The notes beneath the pieces were generated by a model. The model did no database searches, had not been told where the DNA came from, and saw only the letters and a list, made by a program, of their open reading frames with translations. A DNA stretch of 64,000 nucleotides from an uncultured Prevotella sp. (lineage in GTDB: Bacteria > Bacteroidota > Bacteroidia > Bacteroidales > Bacteroidaceae): the NCBI GenBank assembly GCA_900315775.1, contig ONAJ01000001.1, positions 58,945 to 122,944 of the forward strand, read 5' to 3'. Position numbers and translations under genes: made by a program. This document shows, one piece after another, positions 45,445 to 54,803 of the stretch (the stretch's first letter is position 1; every line of letters starts with the position of its first letter).

Positions 45445-46202
45445 TGATAGCAAAGAGAATTATACCTTGTTTAGACGTGAAGAATGGTGAAACGGTGAAA
45501 GGCACCAACTTCATAAACCTGAGAAGCGCAGGCGATCCTGTCGCTCTCGGGAAGGCATACTCTGATGCAGGTGCCGACGAGTTGGTATTCCTTGATATCA
45601 CCGCATCACACGAAGGACGCAAGACGTTCACAGATATGGTGACGCGAGTGGCTCAGGAACTGAACATCCCCTTCACTGTGGGTGGCGGAATAAACACCGT
45701 AGAGGATGTCGAAAGACTGCTAAGTGCTGGCGCTGACAAGATAAGCATAAACTCTGCAGCGCTGCGACGTCCGGAGCTTATAAACGAAATAACAGAGAGA
45801 TTCGGCTCACAGGTATGCGTCGTCGCCATTGATGCCAAACAGGAAAGCGACGGCACGTGGCGGTGCTACCTCAACGGCGGCAGAGTGCCGACAGAGCGTG
45901 GACTCTTCGAATGGGCACAGGAGGCAGAAGAGCGTGGAGCCGGAGAGATACTCTTCACCAGTATGGATCACGACGGGGTTAAGGAGGGCTTTGCCAACGA
46001 TGCTCTTGCAGAACTTGCCCAGCGACTCACAATACCCGTCATAGCCAGCGGAGGAGCAGGAAAGAAAGAGCACTTCCTTGATGCTTTCAAGAAGGGGAAG
46101 GCTGACGCAGCACTTGCTGCCAGCGTGTTCCATTTCGGTGAGATTTCCATAGCAGAATTAAAGAAATACTTAAAAGACGAGAATATTAACGTTAGAATAT
46201 GA
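45444..46202 (+). CDS. hisF: Imidazole glycerol phosphate synthase, cyclase subunit
   Basis: 252-residue (beta/alpha)8-barrel cyclase, partner of HisH. The start [15 protein letters not shown] carries the catalytic Asp of CLDV, and [13 protein letters not shown]-type (here [14 protein letters not shown]) carries the second. Half-barrel duplication is visible in the phosphate loops VGGGINT and IASGGAG. It overlaps hisIE by four bases. Confidence 0.97.
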   Translation: MIAKRIIPCLDVKNGETVKGTNFINLRSAGDPVALGKAYSDAGADELVFLDITASHEGRKTFTDMVTRVAQELNIPFTVGGGINTVEDVERLLSAGADKISINSAALRRPELINEITERFGSQVCVVAIDAKQESDGTWRCYLNGGRVPTERGLFEWAQEAEERGAGEILFTSMDHDGVKEGFANDALAELAQRLTIPVIASGGAGKKEHFLDAFKKGKADAALAASVFHFGEISIAELKKYLKDENINVRI

Positions 46203-46840
46203 AAATAGACTTCGACAAAATGGGTGGACTTGTTCCGGCAATAATCCAAGATGCAGATACCAAGACGGTGCTGATGCTTGGATTTATGAACCAGGAGGCT
46301 TACGACAAAACCTTGGAGACAGGACGTGTAACCTTCTGGAGTCGCTCACGACAATGTCTGTGGACAAAAGGAGAGACAAGTGGAAACTTCCTCGAACTCG
46401 TTAGCATAAAGAACGATTGCGATAACGATACGCTACTTGTCAAGGTGCATCCACACGGACCCACGTGTCACACGGGGACAGACACCTGTTGGGGTGAAGA
46501 GAACACCGGTTCTCCCCTACTCTTCATCAATGAACTGCAGAGGTTCATTGAGAAACGCCACGAGGAAATGCCGGAGGGTTCATACACAACACGTCTCTTT
46601 ACCGACGGAGTGAGCAGAATAGCCCAAAAAGTTGGCGAGGAGGCATTGGAGACTGTCATTGAAGCCGTAAGCGGAACAAACGAGAAACTGTCATACGAAG
46701 CGGCAGACATGATATACCACCTATTAGTGTTGCTTACTGCAAAGGGAATGAACATTAACGACATCGCCCAGGAACTGCAGAAAAGACACGATCCTAACTG
46801 GGACAAACAACGTAGAGAACAAAAAGCAAAGAAACAATGA
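46199..46840 (+). CDS. hisIE: Bifunctional PR-AMP cyclohydrolase / PR-ATP pyrophosphatase
   Basis: 213-residue fusion for steps two and three of histidine synthesis. The N-terminal HisI part (about 1-115) shows [24 protein letters not shown] and the zinc-site CHTGTDTCW. The C-terminal HisE part (about 116-205) shows [22 protein letters not shown] and [14 protein letters not shown]. It overlaps ftsE by four bases. hisG, D, C and B are not in the window. Confidence 0.97.
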   Translation: MKIDFDKMGGLVPAIIQDADTKTVLMLGFMNQEAYDKTLETGRVTFWSRSRQCLWTKGETSGNFLELVSIKNDCDNDTLLVKVHPHGPTCHTGTDTCWGEENTGSPLLFINELQRFIEKRHEEMPEGSYTTRLFTDGVSRIAQKVGEEALETVIEAVSGTNEKLSYEAADMIYHLLVLLTAKGMNINDIAQELQKRHDPNWDKQRREQKAKKQ

Positions 46841-47547
46841 TAATAGATTACAAAAACGTAAACATCTATCAGGACCAGGACCTGGTGCTGAGAAATGTTG
46901 ATTTCCACGTCGATGACGGAGAATTCATTTACATCATCGGTAAGGTGGGTTCCGGAAAATCAACTTTACTGAAAACAACTTATCTTGAAGTTGACATCGA
47001 CAGCGGCGAAAAAGCCAAAGTGTTAGGACGCGACATCATGAAGCTGCGTCGTAAGGATATCCCCGCCCTGCGTAAGGAGATGGGAATCATCTTCCAGGAC
47101 TTCCAGCTGTTACACGACCGTACCGTCCACAAGAACCTGCGATTTGTGCTGAGGGCAACAGGATGGAAGAAGAAAAACAGTGCCGAGATAGAACAGCGTA
47201 TTGACGAAGTGCTGAAGGCTGTGGGTATGGAAGATAAGAAAATGAAGATGCCCCACGAGTTGTCTGGTGGAGAACAGCAACGTGTTGCTATAGCACGTGC
47301 GCTGCTTAACAATCCTAAGGTAGTTCTTGCTGACGAACCTACTGGAAACCTTGACCCCGAAACTGCAGAGAACATTGTAAAGCTACTTAAAGATATCAGT
47401 CTTAAAGGTACTGCCGTAGTTATCACTACTCATAACATTAACATGATTGACAAGTATCCAGGAATTGTTTATCAGTGTGTTGATAACGAGATAAAGGAAG
47501 TAACTAAGGAATATCAGAAAATAGAGCTTAACGGAGAAGAAGTATAA
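46837..47547 (+). CDS. ftsE: FtsE-like ABC transporter ATPase
   Basis: 236-residue ABC ATPase of the FtsE/LolD group. Walker A is GKVGSGKST at 35-43, followed by the Q-loop ([14 protein letters not shown]), the signature [14 protein letters not shown], Walker B ([13 protein letters not shown]) and the switch His (TTHNINM). FtsE with FtsX controls cell-wall hydrolases at division; no ftsX is adjacent, and in many Bacteroidota the two are apart. The last 30 residues after the core are unusually acidic and lysine-rich. Enclosed in the his/lys operon. Confidence 0.88.
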   Translation: MIIDYKNVNIYQDQDLVLRNVDFHVDDGEFIYIIGKVGSGKSTLLKTTYLEVDIDSGEKAKVLGRDIMKLRRKDIPALRKEMGIIFQDFQLLHDRTVHKNLRFVLRATGWKKKNSAEIEQRIDEVLKAVGMEDKKMKMPHELSGGEQQRVAIARALLNNPKVVLADEPTGNLDPETAENIVKLLKDISLKGTAVVITTHNINMIDKYPGIVYQCVDNEIKEVTKEYQKIELNGEEV

Positions 47548-47566
47548 AACAAAAAACATAAAGGCT

Positions 47567-48886
47567 ATGAAGGTAATGAAATTTGGCGGTACATCCGTCG
47601 GCTCACCAGAGAGAATGAAAGGTGTAGCAGAGTTGGTAACCAAAAGCGAAGGAACCACTTTCCTGGTCCTTTCAGCTATGTCCGGAACAACAAACTCATT
47701 GGTTGAAATATCTAATTACCTCTATAAGAAGAACGTTGATGGAGCCAATGAGGTTATCAACAGATTAGAGGATAACTACATGGAGCATGTAGAAAAGCTT
47801 TACTCTACTGATGAATACAAGCAGAAGACAAGAGAATTCCTCAAGGAGGAGTTTAACTATCTGCGCTCTTTCACAAAGGACCTGTTTACAAGTTTCGAGG
47901 AGAAAAGTATCGTTGCTCAGGGAGAAATCATGAGTACCAATATGATGGCAAACTACATGCAGGAGAAAGGCATCGACGCCGTACTGCTGTCTGCACTTGA
48001 CTTTATGAGAACCGACAAGAATGCAGAGCCTGATCCTAATTATATAAAGGAAAAGTTAAACAAGATTCTTGCCGACAACGAAGGTCATCAGATTTATATC
48101 ACCCAAGGTTTCATCTGCCGTAATGCTTATGGTGAGGTTGACAACCTGCAGCGTGGAGGTTCTGACTACACGGCATCCCTCATTGGTGCCGCCATAGAAG
48201 CTGAGGAGATACAGATATGGACCGACATCGACGGTATGCATAACAACGACCCTCGTGTTGTTGAGAAGACTGAGGCTGTAAGACAGCTCCACTTTGAAGA
48301 AGCAGCCGAATTGGCTTACTTTGGAGCAAAGATTCTCCATCCTACATGTGTTCAGCCAGCCAAGTATGCCGGCATTCCCGTACGTCTGAAGAACACTATG
48401 GAACCTGAGGCTCCCGGAACAATTATCGACAACGTCAAGGTACGCGGAAAGATAAAAGCTGTTGCAGCAAAAGACAACATCTATGCTATTAAGATTAAGT
48501 CGTCGAGAATGCTTCTCGCAACAGGTTTCCTCCGCAAGGTCTTTGAGATTTTCGAGAGTTACCAGACCGCTATCGATATGGTGGCTACATCAGAAGTCGG
48601 CGTATCAATGAGTATCGACAACGACTCTCATCTTAACGAAATTGTTGACGAGCTGAAGAAATACGGAACAGTTACTGTTGACTCCGACATGTGTATCATC
48701 TGCGTTGTAGGCGACCTCGACTGGAGCAACATCGGTTTTGAGACTATAGCTACCGATGCTCTGAAGAACATCCCTGTACGTATGATCTCATACGGAGGAA
48801 GCAACTATAACATCTCGTTCCTTATCCGTGAATCAGACAAGAAACGTGCTTTGCAGGCACTTAGCGACACCCTGTTTAACAAATAA
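47567..48886 (+). CDS. lysC: Aspartate kinase (monofunctional)
   Basis: 439-residue kinase for the first step of the aspartate pathway. The N-terminal KFGGTSVGSPERM motif binds ATP and aspartate, and GGSDYTASLIGAA is the second hallmark. Two C-terminal ACT domains (from about residue 300) probably bind lysine for feedback control. No homoserine dehydrogenase is fused. It is next to lysA, so this copy probably serves lysine and diaminopimelate supply. Confidence 0.95.
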   Translation: MKVMKFGGTSVGSPERMKGVAELVTKSEGTTFLVLSAMSGTTNSLVEISNYLYKKNVDGANEVINRLEDNYMEHVEKLYSTDEYKQKTREFLKEEFNYLRSFTKDLFTSFEEKSIVAQGEIMSTNMMANYMQEKGIDAVLLSALDFMRTDKNAEPDPNYIKEKLNKILADNEGHQIYITQGFICRNAYGEVDNLQRGGSDYTASLIGAAIEAEEIQIWTDIDGMHNNDPRVVEKTEAVRQLHFEEAAELAYFGAKILHPTCVQPAKYAGIPVRLKNTMEPEAPGTIIDNVKVRGKIKAVAAKDNIYAIKIKSSRMLLATGFLRKVFEIFESYQTAIDMVATSEVGVSMSIDNDSHLNEIVDELKKYGTVTVDSDMCIICVVGDLDWSNIGFETIATDALKNIPVRMISYGGSNYNISFLIRESDKKRALQALSDTLFNK

Positions 48887-48895
48887 GAAGTCCAA

Positions 48896-50053
48896 ATGAA
48901 AGGTACTTTCCCCATAGAGAAATTCAGTAGGCTACAGACACCATTCTACTATTACGATACAGAACTGTTACGAACCACCCTTCGTGCTATCAACGAAGAG
49001 GCTGGTAAGCACCAGCGCTTTCAGGTACACTATGCCGTAAAGGCTAATGCAAATCCAAAGGTGCTGAACGTTATCTGTCAGGCAGGACTTGGTGCCGACT
49101 GCGTCAGTGGCGGAGAAATAGAGGCTGCATTAAAGGCCGGATTCCCTTCAAACAAGATTGTCTATGCGGGAGTAGGTAAAAGCGACTGGGAGATAAACCT
49201 TGGACTCGATGCCGGCATCCTGGCTTTCAATGTTGAGAGCATTCCCGAACTTGAAGTCATCAACGAACTGGCTGCGCAGAAGAACACCGTAGCAAAGGTG
49301 GCATTCCGCATAAACCCCAATGTTGGTGCTCATACTCATGCTAACATCACCACAGGACTTGCCGAGAATAAGTTCGGAATAGCTATGCGCGATATGGAAG
49401 ATGTCATAAACTATGCCGCATCGCTGAAGAATGTCGTCTTTACAGGACTTCATTTCCACATAGGAAGTCAGATTCTCGAGATGGATGACTTCAAAGCATT
49501 GTGTAATCGCATTAACGACCTGCAAGACCAACTGGAGATGCACCACATCGTAGTGGACAGCATAAACGTAGGCGGAGGACTCGGCATAGACTATAATCAC
49601 CCGAACCGTATGCCTATACCAGACTTCAAGGCGTATTTTGACACCTATGCTAAGTTCCTGAAACTTCGTCCGCACCAGACGTTGCACTTTGAACTTGGAC
49701 GCGCTGTTGTAGCACAGTGTGGAACGTTGATAACAAGAACTCTCTATGTAAAACAAGGTGATTTCAAACAATTTGCTATCGTTGATGCCGGAATGACGGA
49801 CCTTATTCGCCCTGCGCTGTATAACGCTTATCACAAGATAGAGAACATCACAAGCAACGAACCCGTTGAGACCTACGACGTCGTAGGACCCATTTGTGAG
49901 TCAAGCGACGTCTTTGCAAAGGCCATAGACCTTAACAAGACTCATCGTGGCGATCTTATAGCAATTCGTTCGGCAGGAGCCTACGGAGAAATCATGGCTT
50001 CCGGGTACAACTGTCGTCAGTTGCCTAAAGGATATATTACAGAGGAATTATAA
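48896..50053 (+). CDS. lysA: Diaminopimelate decarboxylase
   Basis: PLP enzyme of 385 residues that decarboxylates meso-diaminopimelate to lysine. The PLP lysine is Lys49 in YAVKAN. GLHFHIGSQI, GGGLGIDY, and the second-subunit loop GPICESSDVFAKAI with Cys are all present. It starts 9 bp after lysC and is followed at 6 bp by the GT-like gene. Confidence 0.96.
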   Translation: MKGTFPIEKFSRLQTPFYYYDTELLRTTLRAINEEAGKHQRFQVHYAVKANANPKVLNVICQAGLGADCVSGGEIEAALKAGFPSNKIVYAGVGKSDWEINLGLDAGILAFNVESIPELEVINELAAQKNTVAKVAFRINPNVGAHTHANITTGLAENKFGIAMRDMEDVINYAASLKNVVFTGLHFHIGSQILEMDDFKALCNRINDLQDQLEMHHIVVDSINVGGGLGIDYNHPNRMPIPDFKAYFDTYAKFLKLRPHQTLHFELGRAVVAQCGTLITRTLYVKQGDFKQFAIVDAGMTDLIRPALYNAYHKIENITSNEPVETYDVVGPICESSDVFAKAIDLNKTHRGDLIAIRSAGAYGEIMASGYNCRQLPKGYITEEL

Positions 50054-50059
50054 GTAAGA

Positions 50060-51088
50060 ATGAAAGTATTACACTTCAATACTAACGATAAATACAAAGA
50101 CTTCAAACAAAAATTCAACGCGGAGAAGCCTGACATAGTCCACATTCACGACGTGTGGAGTTTTAAGGTGTGTTGTGTAGAACGCTATGCTCGAAAGAAC
50201 CGAGTACCCATAGTATTGTCACCAGGACGACAGCTGATGCCTTGGCACGTGCAGCACCACTACTTCATAGAGAAACTCCCTATGATAATACTCTTCGTCA
50301 AACGACTTATCCAGAATGCTGAAGCTATTCAGGTAAACAAAAAGCAGGAGAAAGACGTCCTGATAGAACAAGGATGGAACGAGCGGGTGGAACATACAAA
50401 CCAGATTGAAGAGCTCTACAAGAAGGTGATGGATTCCAACGCCTTCCTCTACTTTACCGAGAGAGAGAAGAAGGTGGAGAACACCTTACTCCGACTCGGA
50501 CTGTCACGCGACGAGGATAGCGCTATCGTAACGACAGACAGCGTGTCGCTGGTTCGTGAGATTGGTCCAGGTTCTTGGAGGAATATCGCCATTCATGCTT
50601 ACGACGAGAATATTACTGACGTGATAATCACGGGCATAAGGTCACTTCTCATGAGTTCTCCCCTGCCCGACGTCACTAACATAGCCCGTTTTAAGAGTAC
50701 TATCATCAAGGACAACTCGCCGCTGCCTATTGACACACCGCTGATGAAACGTAATCTGTTTAATGAAGTTGCCGACGAAAAGCATGCTAAGCAGGAAGAG
50801 AAGACTATCACCATAGCACTGATAAACACCATCTATCTTATCCAGAAGAAGAACATCTCGCGCAGAGCACTCGCCGACCTCTATACGCTGCTTCGTTTCA
50901 CTAATTATAATGAGGTGCGGTTGGAGCAGATGCTACAGATAATGAAACTCAAGAAACCTGCAGCACGAATACTGCAGATTCTCAGCGAGACAATAGGACT
51001 CGAAGAGGGATTCATGCCTTTCGAGCCCGTCAACGACAAGAAAACACAATTAATGAAGAAGACCTTAAATAATATAAATGTACAATGA
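50060..51088 (+). CDS. Protein with GT4-like N-terminus, unknown function
   Basis: 342-residue protein. Residues about 1-110 resemble the acceptor half of a family 4 glycosyltransferase (KPDIVHIHDVWSFKVC at 23-38, then VPIVLSPGRQLMPWH). The second Rossmann half, with the sugar-nucleotide site (E-x7-E), is not recognisable: it is replaced by charged, mostly helical sequence (about 115-330) with KKQEKD and KKNISRRALADLYTLL segments. It may be a diverged or non-catalytic relative. It overlaps the fbp start by four bases, and the gene order lysA-this-fbp may be conserved in related genomes. Confidence 0.75.
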   Translation: MKVLHFNTNDKYKDFKQKFNAEKPDIVHIHDVWSFKVCCVERYARKNRVPIVLSPGRQLMPWHVQHHYFIEKLPMIILFVKRLIQNAEAIQVNKKQEKDVLIEQGWNERVEHTNQIEELYKKVMDSNAFLYFTEREKKVENTLLRLGLSRDEDSAIVTTDSVSLVREIGPGSWRNIAIHAYDENITDVIITGIRSLLMSSPLPDVTNIARFKSTIIKDNSPLPIDTPLMKRNLFNEVADEKHAKQEEKTITIALINTIYLIQKKNISRRALADLYTLLRFTNYNEVRLEQMLQIMKLKKPAARILQILSETIGLEEGFMPFEPVNDKKTQLMKKTLNNINVQ

Positions 51089-53070
51089 GTAAACATCGTG
51101 AAGACATAGAACGCGATATGCGCTACTTGCAACTCTTGGCACAGTCGTTTCCTACTATTGCCGACGCAAGTACTGAGGTAATAAACCTACAGGCTATACT
51201 TAATCTTCCGAAAGGAACAGAACACTTCCTCGCTGACCTTCATGGAGCCTACGAGGCTTTCCAGCATGTAATAAGAAATGCCTCGGGAAACATTAAACGA
51301 AAAGTAAACGAGATATTCGGCAACGAATTAAGAGAAAGTGAGAAACGCAACCTGTGTACACTGATATACTACCCGGAACAGAAACTCGAGTTGGTGAAGC
51401 AGTCCGAGAATGACCTCGACGACTGGTATCGCACTACTATTCACCAACTGGTAAGGGTCTGTCGTGAAGTGTCGAGTAAATACACTCGTTCCAAGGTACG
51501 CAAGGCATTACCGCAGGACTTCTCGTACATCATACAGGAGCTCCTTCACGAAAGCACTGAAGATAATGACAAGGCTGCCTACGTGCGAGTTATTATTGAT
51601 ACCATTATCTCTACACGTCGTGCCGACGACTTCATAGTAGCCATAAGTCACGTCATCCACCGCCTTGCTATCGACAAGCTGCACATCCTTGGCGACATCT
51701 TTGACAGAGGACCTGGTGCCCACCTTATTCTCGACATGATGCGACAGTATGAGAACTGGGATATAGAATGGGGAAACCACGATGTCCTGTGGATGGGAGC
51801 ATGTGCCGGTAACGATGCCTGCATCTGTAACGTGATACGTTTGTCGCTACGCTACGGCAACCTTGTTACTCTCGAGGAAGGCTACGGCATAAACCTCGTG
51901 CCGCTTGCCACTTTCGCTATGGAGACCTACGGCGACGACCCCTGTGCGGAGTTCATGCCTAAGACTAATGGTGGTGCCGAGACACTTGATGAGAAACGTG
52001 CCCGACTGACAGCGCAGATGCACAAGGCTATTGCCGTTCTGCAGTTCAAGATAGAGAATCAGATATTTGAACGACACCCTGAGTGGAACATGACTGACAG
52101 GTCGCTGTTCAGGAATATAGACTTCGAGAAACATACCTGTACTATTGACGGTAAGGCGTACGCTATGACAAGCTGCAACTTCCCGACAATAAATCCTGAC
52201 GACCCTAATGCGCTGACACCCGAGGAGCAAGAACTCATGTCGCGCCTTCACCACTCGTTCCTCATCAGCGAGAAACTGCAGAAGCATATCCGCATGTTGC
52301 TTTCTCACGGATGTATGTTCAGCGTCATAAACAACAATCTGCTCTTCCACGCTGCCGTTCCGCTCAACGACGACGGAACGATGAAAGAGGTTCTGCTCTA
52401 CCCCGACAGGAAATATAGCGGACGAGAGCTGATGTACCAGACGGGAATGCTTATACGTACTGCATTCCAGGAAGACTCCGACCCGTCTGACCGCGCCTAT
52501 GCACGCGACTATTTCCTATATCTGTGGTGCGGTCCCGACTCTCTGCTGTACAACAAGTCTAAGATGGCTACCTTTGAACGTTATTTCCTTACCGACAAGG
52601 AGACGCACCACGAGGAGAAAGGTGCGTACTTTAAGTTGCGTGATAACGAGAAAGTCATCGAGGGCATCCTTGATGCTTTCGGGGTAACAGGAAAACAAAG
52701 ACATATTATTAACGGACACGTACCCGTTCATGCAGCAAGTGGCGAGAACCCTATAAAGGCAAACGGAAAGCTAATGGTTATTGACGGAGGTTTCTCACAG
52801 GCTTATCATGCAACGACAGGTATCGCAGGCTACACCCTCGTATATCACAGTAGAGGCTTCGAACTCGTACAGCACGAGCCTTTCACGAGTACGGAGGACG
52901 CCATCATTCGCGGTTCCGACATTAAGAGTACAATGCAGATTGTGGAGATGTCAAGTCGCCGAATGCTTGTCTCGGATACCGATATGGGAGATGAACTGAA
53001 GAAACAAGTAACCGACTTAAAGAAACTACTCTATGCCTACAGGCACGGATACATAAAAGAGAAGCAGTGA
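51085..53070 (+). CDS. fbp: Fructose-1,6-bisphosphatase, class III
   Basis: 661-residue gluconeogenic phosphatase of the Firmicutes/Bacteroidota class III, unrelated to class I. Calcineurin-like metal motifs are visible: FLADLHGAYEAF near residue 45, HILGDIFDRGPGAH, and EWGNHDVLWMGA. Length fits the family. Last gene of the operon; its TGA lies inside the loop of the terminator at 53056-53082. Confidence 0.97.
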   Translation: MSKHREDIERDMRYLQLLAQSFPTIADASTEVINLQAILNLPKGTEHFLADLHGAYEAFQHVIRNASGNIKRKVNEIFGNELRESEKRNLCTLIYYPEQKLELVKQSENDLDDWYRTTIHQLVRVCREVSSKYTRSKVRKALPQDFSYIIQELLHESTEDNDKAAYVRVIIDTIISTRRADDFIVAISHVIHRLAIDKLHILGDIFDRGPGAHLILDMMRQYENWDIEWGNHDVLWMGACAGNDACICNVIRLSLRYGNLVTLEEGYGINLVPLATFAMETYGDDPCAEFMPKTNGGAETLDEKRARLTAQMHKAIAVLQFKIENQIFERHPEWNMTDRSLFRNIDFEKHTCTIDGKAYAMTSCNFPTINPDDPNALTPEEQELMSRLHHSFLISEKLQKHIRMLLSHGCMFSVINNNLLFHAAVPLNDDGTMKEVLLYPDRKYSGRELMYQTGMLIRTAFQEDSDPSDRAYARDYFLYLWCGPDSLLYNKSKMATFERYFLTDKETHHEEKGAYFKLRDNEKVIEGILDAFGVTGKQRHIINGHVPVHAASGENPIKANGKLMVIDGGFSQAYHATTGIAGYTLVYHSRGFELVQHEPFTSTEDAIIRGSDIKSTMQIVEMSSRRMLVSDTDMGDELKKQVTDLKKLLYAYRHGYIKEKQ

Positions 53071-53082
53071 TTGCTTCTCTTT
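53056..53082. terminator. Terminator with fbp stop codon in its loop
   Basis: 11-bp stem (AAAGAGAAGCA with TGCTTCTCTTT) and loop GTGAT containing the fbp TGA (53068-53070). T-rich sequence (TTATTTTTG) follows on +; on - four T residues follow, so it may also serve the DUF3127 gene. Confidence 0.85.
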
Positions 53083-53090
53083 ATTTTTGC

Positions 53091-53504
53091 TTAGAACGGT
53101 AAGTCGTCAGCCGCTGCCTCACCACCGGCAGGTGCCGGAGCGAAAGGAGCCGCATCAGCTGGTGGCGGAGGGAAAGCTCCTTCTACGGGAGCAGCCTGCG
53201 CACCTTGTGCTGCAGCCTGTGCTGCCATCGGGTCAATACGCTCTACACGCCAAGCGCTAATATCGTTAAACCAACGTCCCTGGTACTCATGACTGTCAAT
53301 GTCAATACTTACTCTGAGCTCCTCACCAGGCTGAATGTTCATCTGCTTCAAACGGTCTTCACCGAAAACCCTGAAGCAGCACTTACGTGGGTACTGGTCG
53401 TGTGTCTCAATAACAAATTCCTGTGACTTCCATGCATTGCCGGTACGGGTTGATACACCGCCGCGCTCGGGCAATACAGCAATAATTTTTCCTTCTATTT
53501 CCAT
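53091..53504 (-). CDS. DUF3127 protein with SSB-like acidic tip
   Basis: 137-residue protein. Residues 1-92 match the Bacteroidota DUF3127 family, an OB-fold-like small domain (EIEGKIIAVLPERGGVST, CFRVFGEDRL). An Ala/Pro-rich linker (about 93-130) follows, and the chain ends ADDLPF. The linker plus acidic tip is the architecture of single-stranded DNA-binding protein, whose DDDIPF-type tail recruits repair enzymes. It is divergent from dnaN. Role in DNA transactions is inferred. Confidence 0.85.
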   Translation of the reverse strand: MEIEGKIIAVLPERGGVSTRTGNAWKSQEFVIETHDQYPRKCCFRVFGEDRLKQMNIQPGEELRVSIDIDSHEYQGRWFNDISAWRVERIDPMAAQAAAQGAQAAPVEGAFPPPPADAAPFAPAPAGGEAAADDLPF

Positions 53505-53536
53505 TATAAAATCTCGTTAATTATGTTTTCAGCCAA

Positions 53537-53544
53537 CAAAATTA
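53537..53544 (-). promoter_or_regulatory. -7 box for the DUF3127 gene
   Basis: TAATTTTG on the - strand gives a leader of about 29 nt. No -33 TTTG at the expected distance. Confidence 0.45.
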
Positions 53545-53583
53545 GTAAATTAGTTCTAAAATAAGAAACTTTTTCTACTTTTT

Positions 53584-53615
53584 TTTGCTTATCAAATCTC
53601 TTTTTCGTAACTTTG
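53584..53615 (+). promoter_or_regulatory. Promoter of the dnaN operon
   Basis: TTTG at 53584-53587, a 20-bp spacer and TAACTTTG at 53608-53615: full consensus. Leader of about 50 nt to the dnaN ATG. Confidence 0.7.
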
Positions 53616-53669
53616 TGCTCAATTATGGAACTAATTGTGAGAAACAAAAATAATTAAATACTAGTATCA

Positions 53670-54794
53670 ATGAGACTTACATTATCAAGCTCGGCTCTTA
53701 ACAGCCGCCTCGCTACCTTGTCAAAGGTAATCAACAGCAAAAACAGTTTGGCTATTCTCGACTGTTTCTTGTTTGAAGTAAATAACCAACAACTCATCAT
53801 CACCGCTTCCGACAGCGAGAACATGATGCGTACAAGCATCGCTCTCGACTCTGCCGACAGTGAAGGAAAGTTTGCTATTAACAACCAGACTATCCTTGAC
53901 GCAGTAAAGGAGTTGCCTGAGCAGCCTCTCACTCTCGACGTTGACCTGCAGGCAATGACGGTAAAGGTGATTTATCAGAATGGTATCTACAACTTCACAA
54001 CACAGAATGCTGAGGAGTATCCAACAAGCCTGTCTATCGACAACGACGTGACAAGTCTTACAATGAAGTCTTCTGTCCTTGCAGACAATATCACACGTAC
54101 TATCTTTGCTACCGCTAACGAGGAGCTTCGTCCCGTTATGAACGGTATCTACTTCGACCTCACTCCTGAGGCTTTGGCTATCGTTGCCAGCGACGGACAC
54201 AAACTCGTACGTAACCGCAACAACGCCATCCGCACTCTCGAACATAAGTCTTTCATCCTGCCTAAGAAGCCGGCAACACTGCTGAAGAACACTCTCGACA
54301 AGGATGACAGCGAAGTAGTAATCCGTTTCGACGAGCGCAATGCAGAGATAAAGTTCGGCAACACTACTCTTCAGTGCCGCCTCATCGAGGGACGTTATCC
54401 TAATTACAACTCAGTAATTCCACAGGACAACCCCAACGAGCTCACTATAGACCGCAAGACTCTCATGGGTGCGTTACGCCGCGTACTGCCGTTTGCAAGC
54501 GAGAGCAGCCAGCTCGTTCGTCTGCACCTCGAGAATGGCAAGATTGAAGTGTCTTCTGAAGACATCGACTTCGCTACAAGCGCTAAGGAGGAGATTGCAT
54601 GCGACTACTCTGGCGACAGCATGAACATAGGTTTCAAGGGTTCTTCGCTTAACGAGATTCTTAATAACCTGTCAAGTGCAGAAGTTACCCTGCAGTTAGC
54701 AGACCCCTCACGTCCATGTCTTATCGTGCCTGTTGAGCAGCCCGAGGACGAAGAAATCCTTATGCTCATCATGCCAATGTTGCTTAACGACTAA
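53670..54794 (+). CDS. dnaN: DNA polymerase III beta sliding clamp
   Basis: 374-residue processivity clamp, a dimeric ring with three similar domains per chain. The N-terminus (MRLTLSSSALNSRLATLSKVI), the middle ELRPVMNGIYFDL and DGHKLVRN segments, GRYPNYNSVIP, and the C-terminal end (EILMLIMPMLLND) are typical. It heads an operon with an exonuclease, coaBC, porD and recN and is not beside dnaA. Confidence 0.97.
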   Translation: MRLTLSSSALNSRLATLSKVINSKNSLAILDCFLFEVNNQQLIITASDSENMMRTSIALDSADSEGKFAINNQTILDAVKELPEQPLTLDVDLQAMTVKVIYQNGIYNFTTQNAEEYPTSLSIDNDVTSLTMKSSVLADNITRTIFATANEELRPVMNGIYFDLTPEALAIVASDGHKLVRNRNNAIRTLEHKSFILPKKPATLLKNTLDKDDSEVVIRFDERNAEIKFGNTTLQCRLIEGRYPNYNSVIPQDNPNELTIDRKTLMGALRRVLPFASESSQLVRLHLENGKIEVSSEDIDFATSAKEEIACDYSGDSMNIGFKGSSLNEILNNLSSAEVTLQLADPSRPCLIVPVEQPEDEEILMLIMPMLLND

Positions 54795-54803
54795 TATTCT
54801 TTT

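Noticed and set aside
49148-49834. 228-residue ORF on - inside lysA
   Set aside because: Opposite to conserved PLP-enzyme sequence; no start context or known family.
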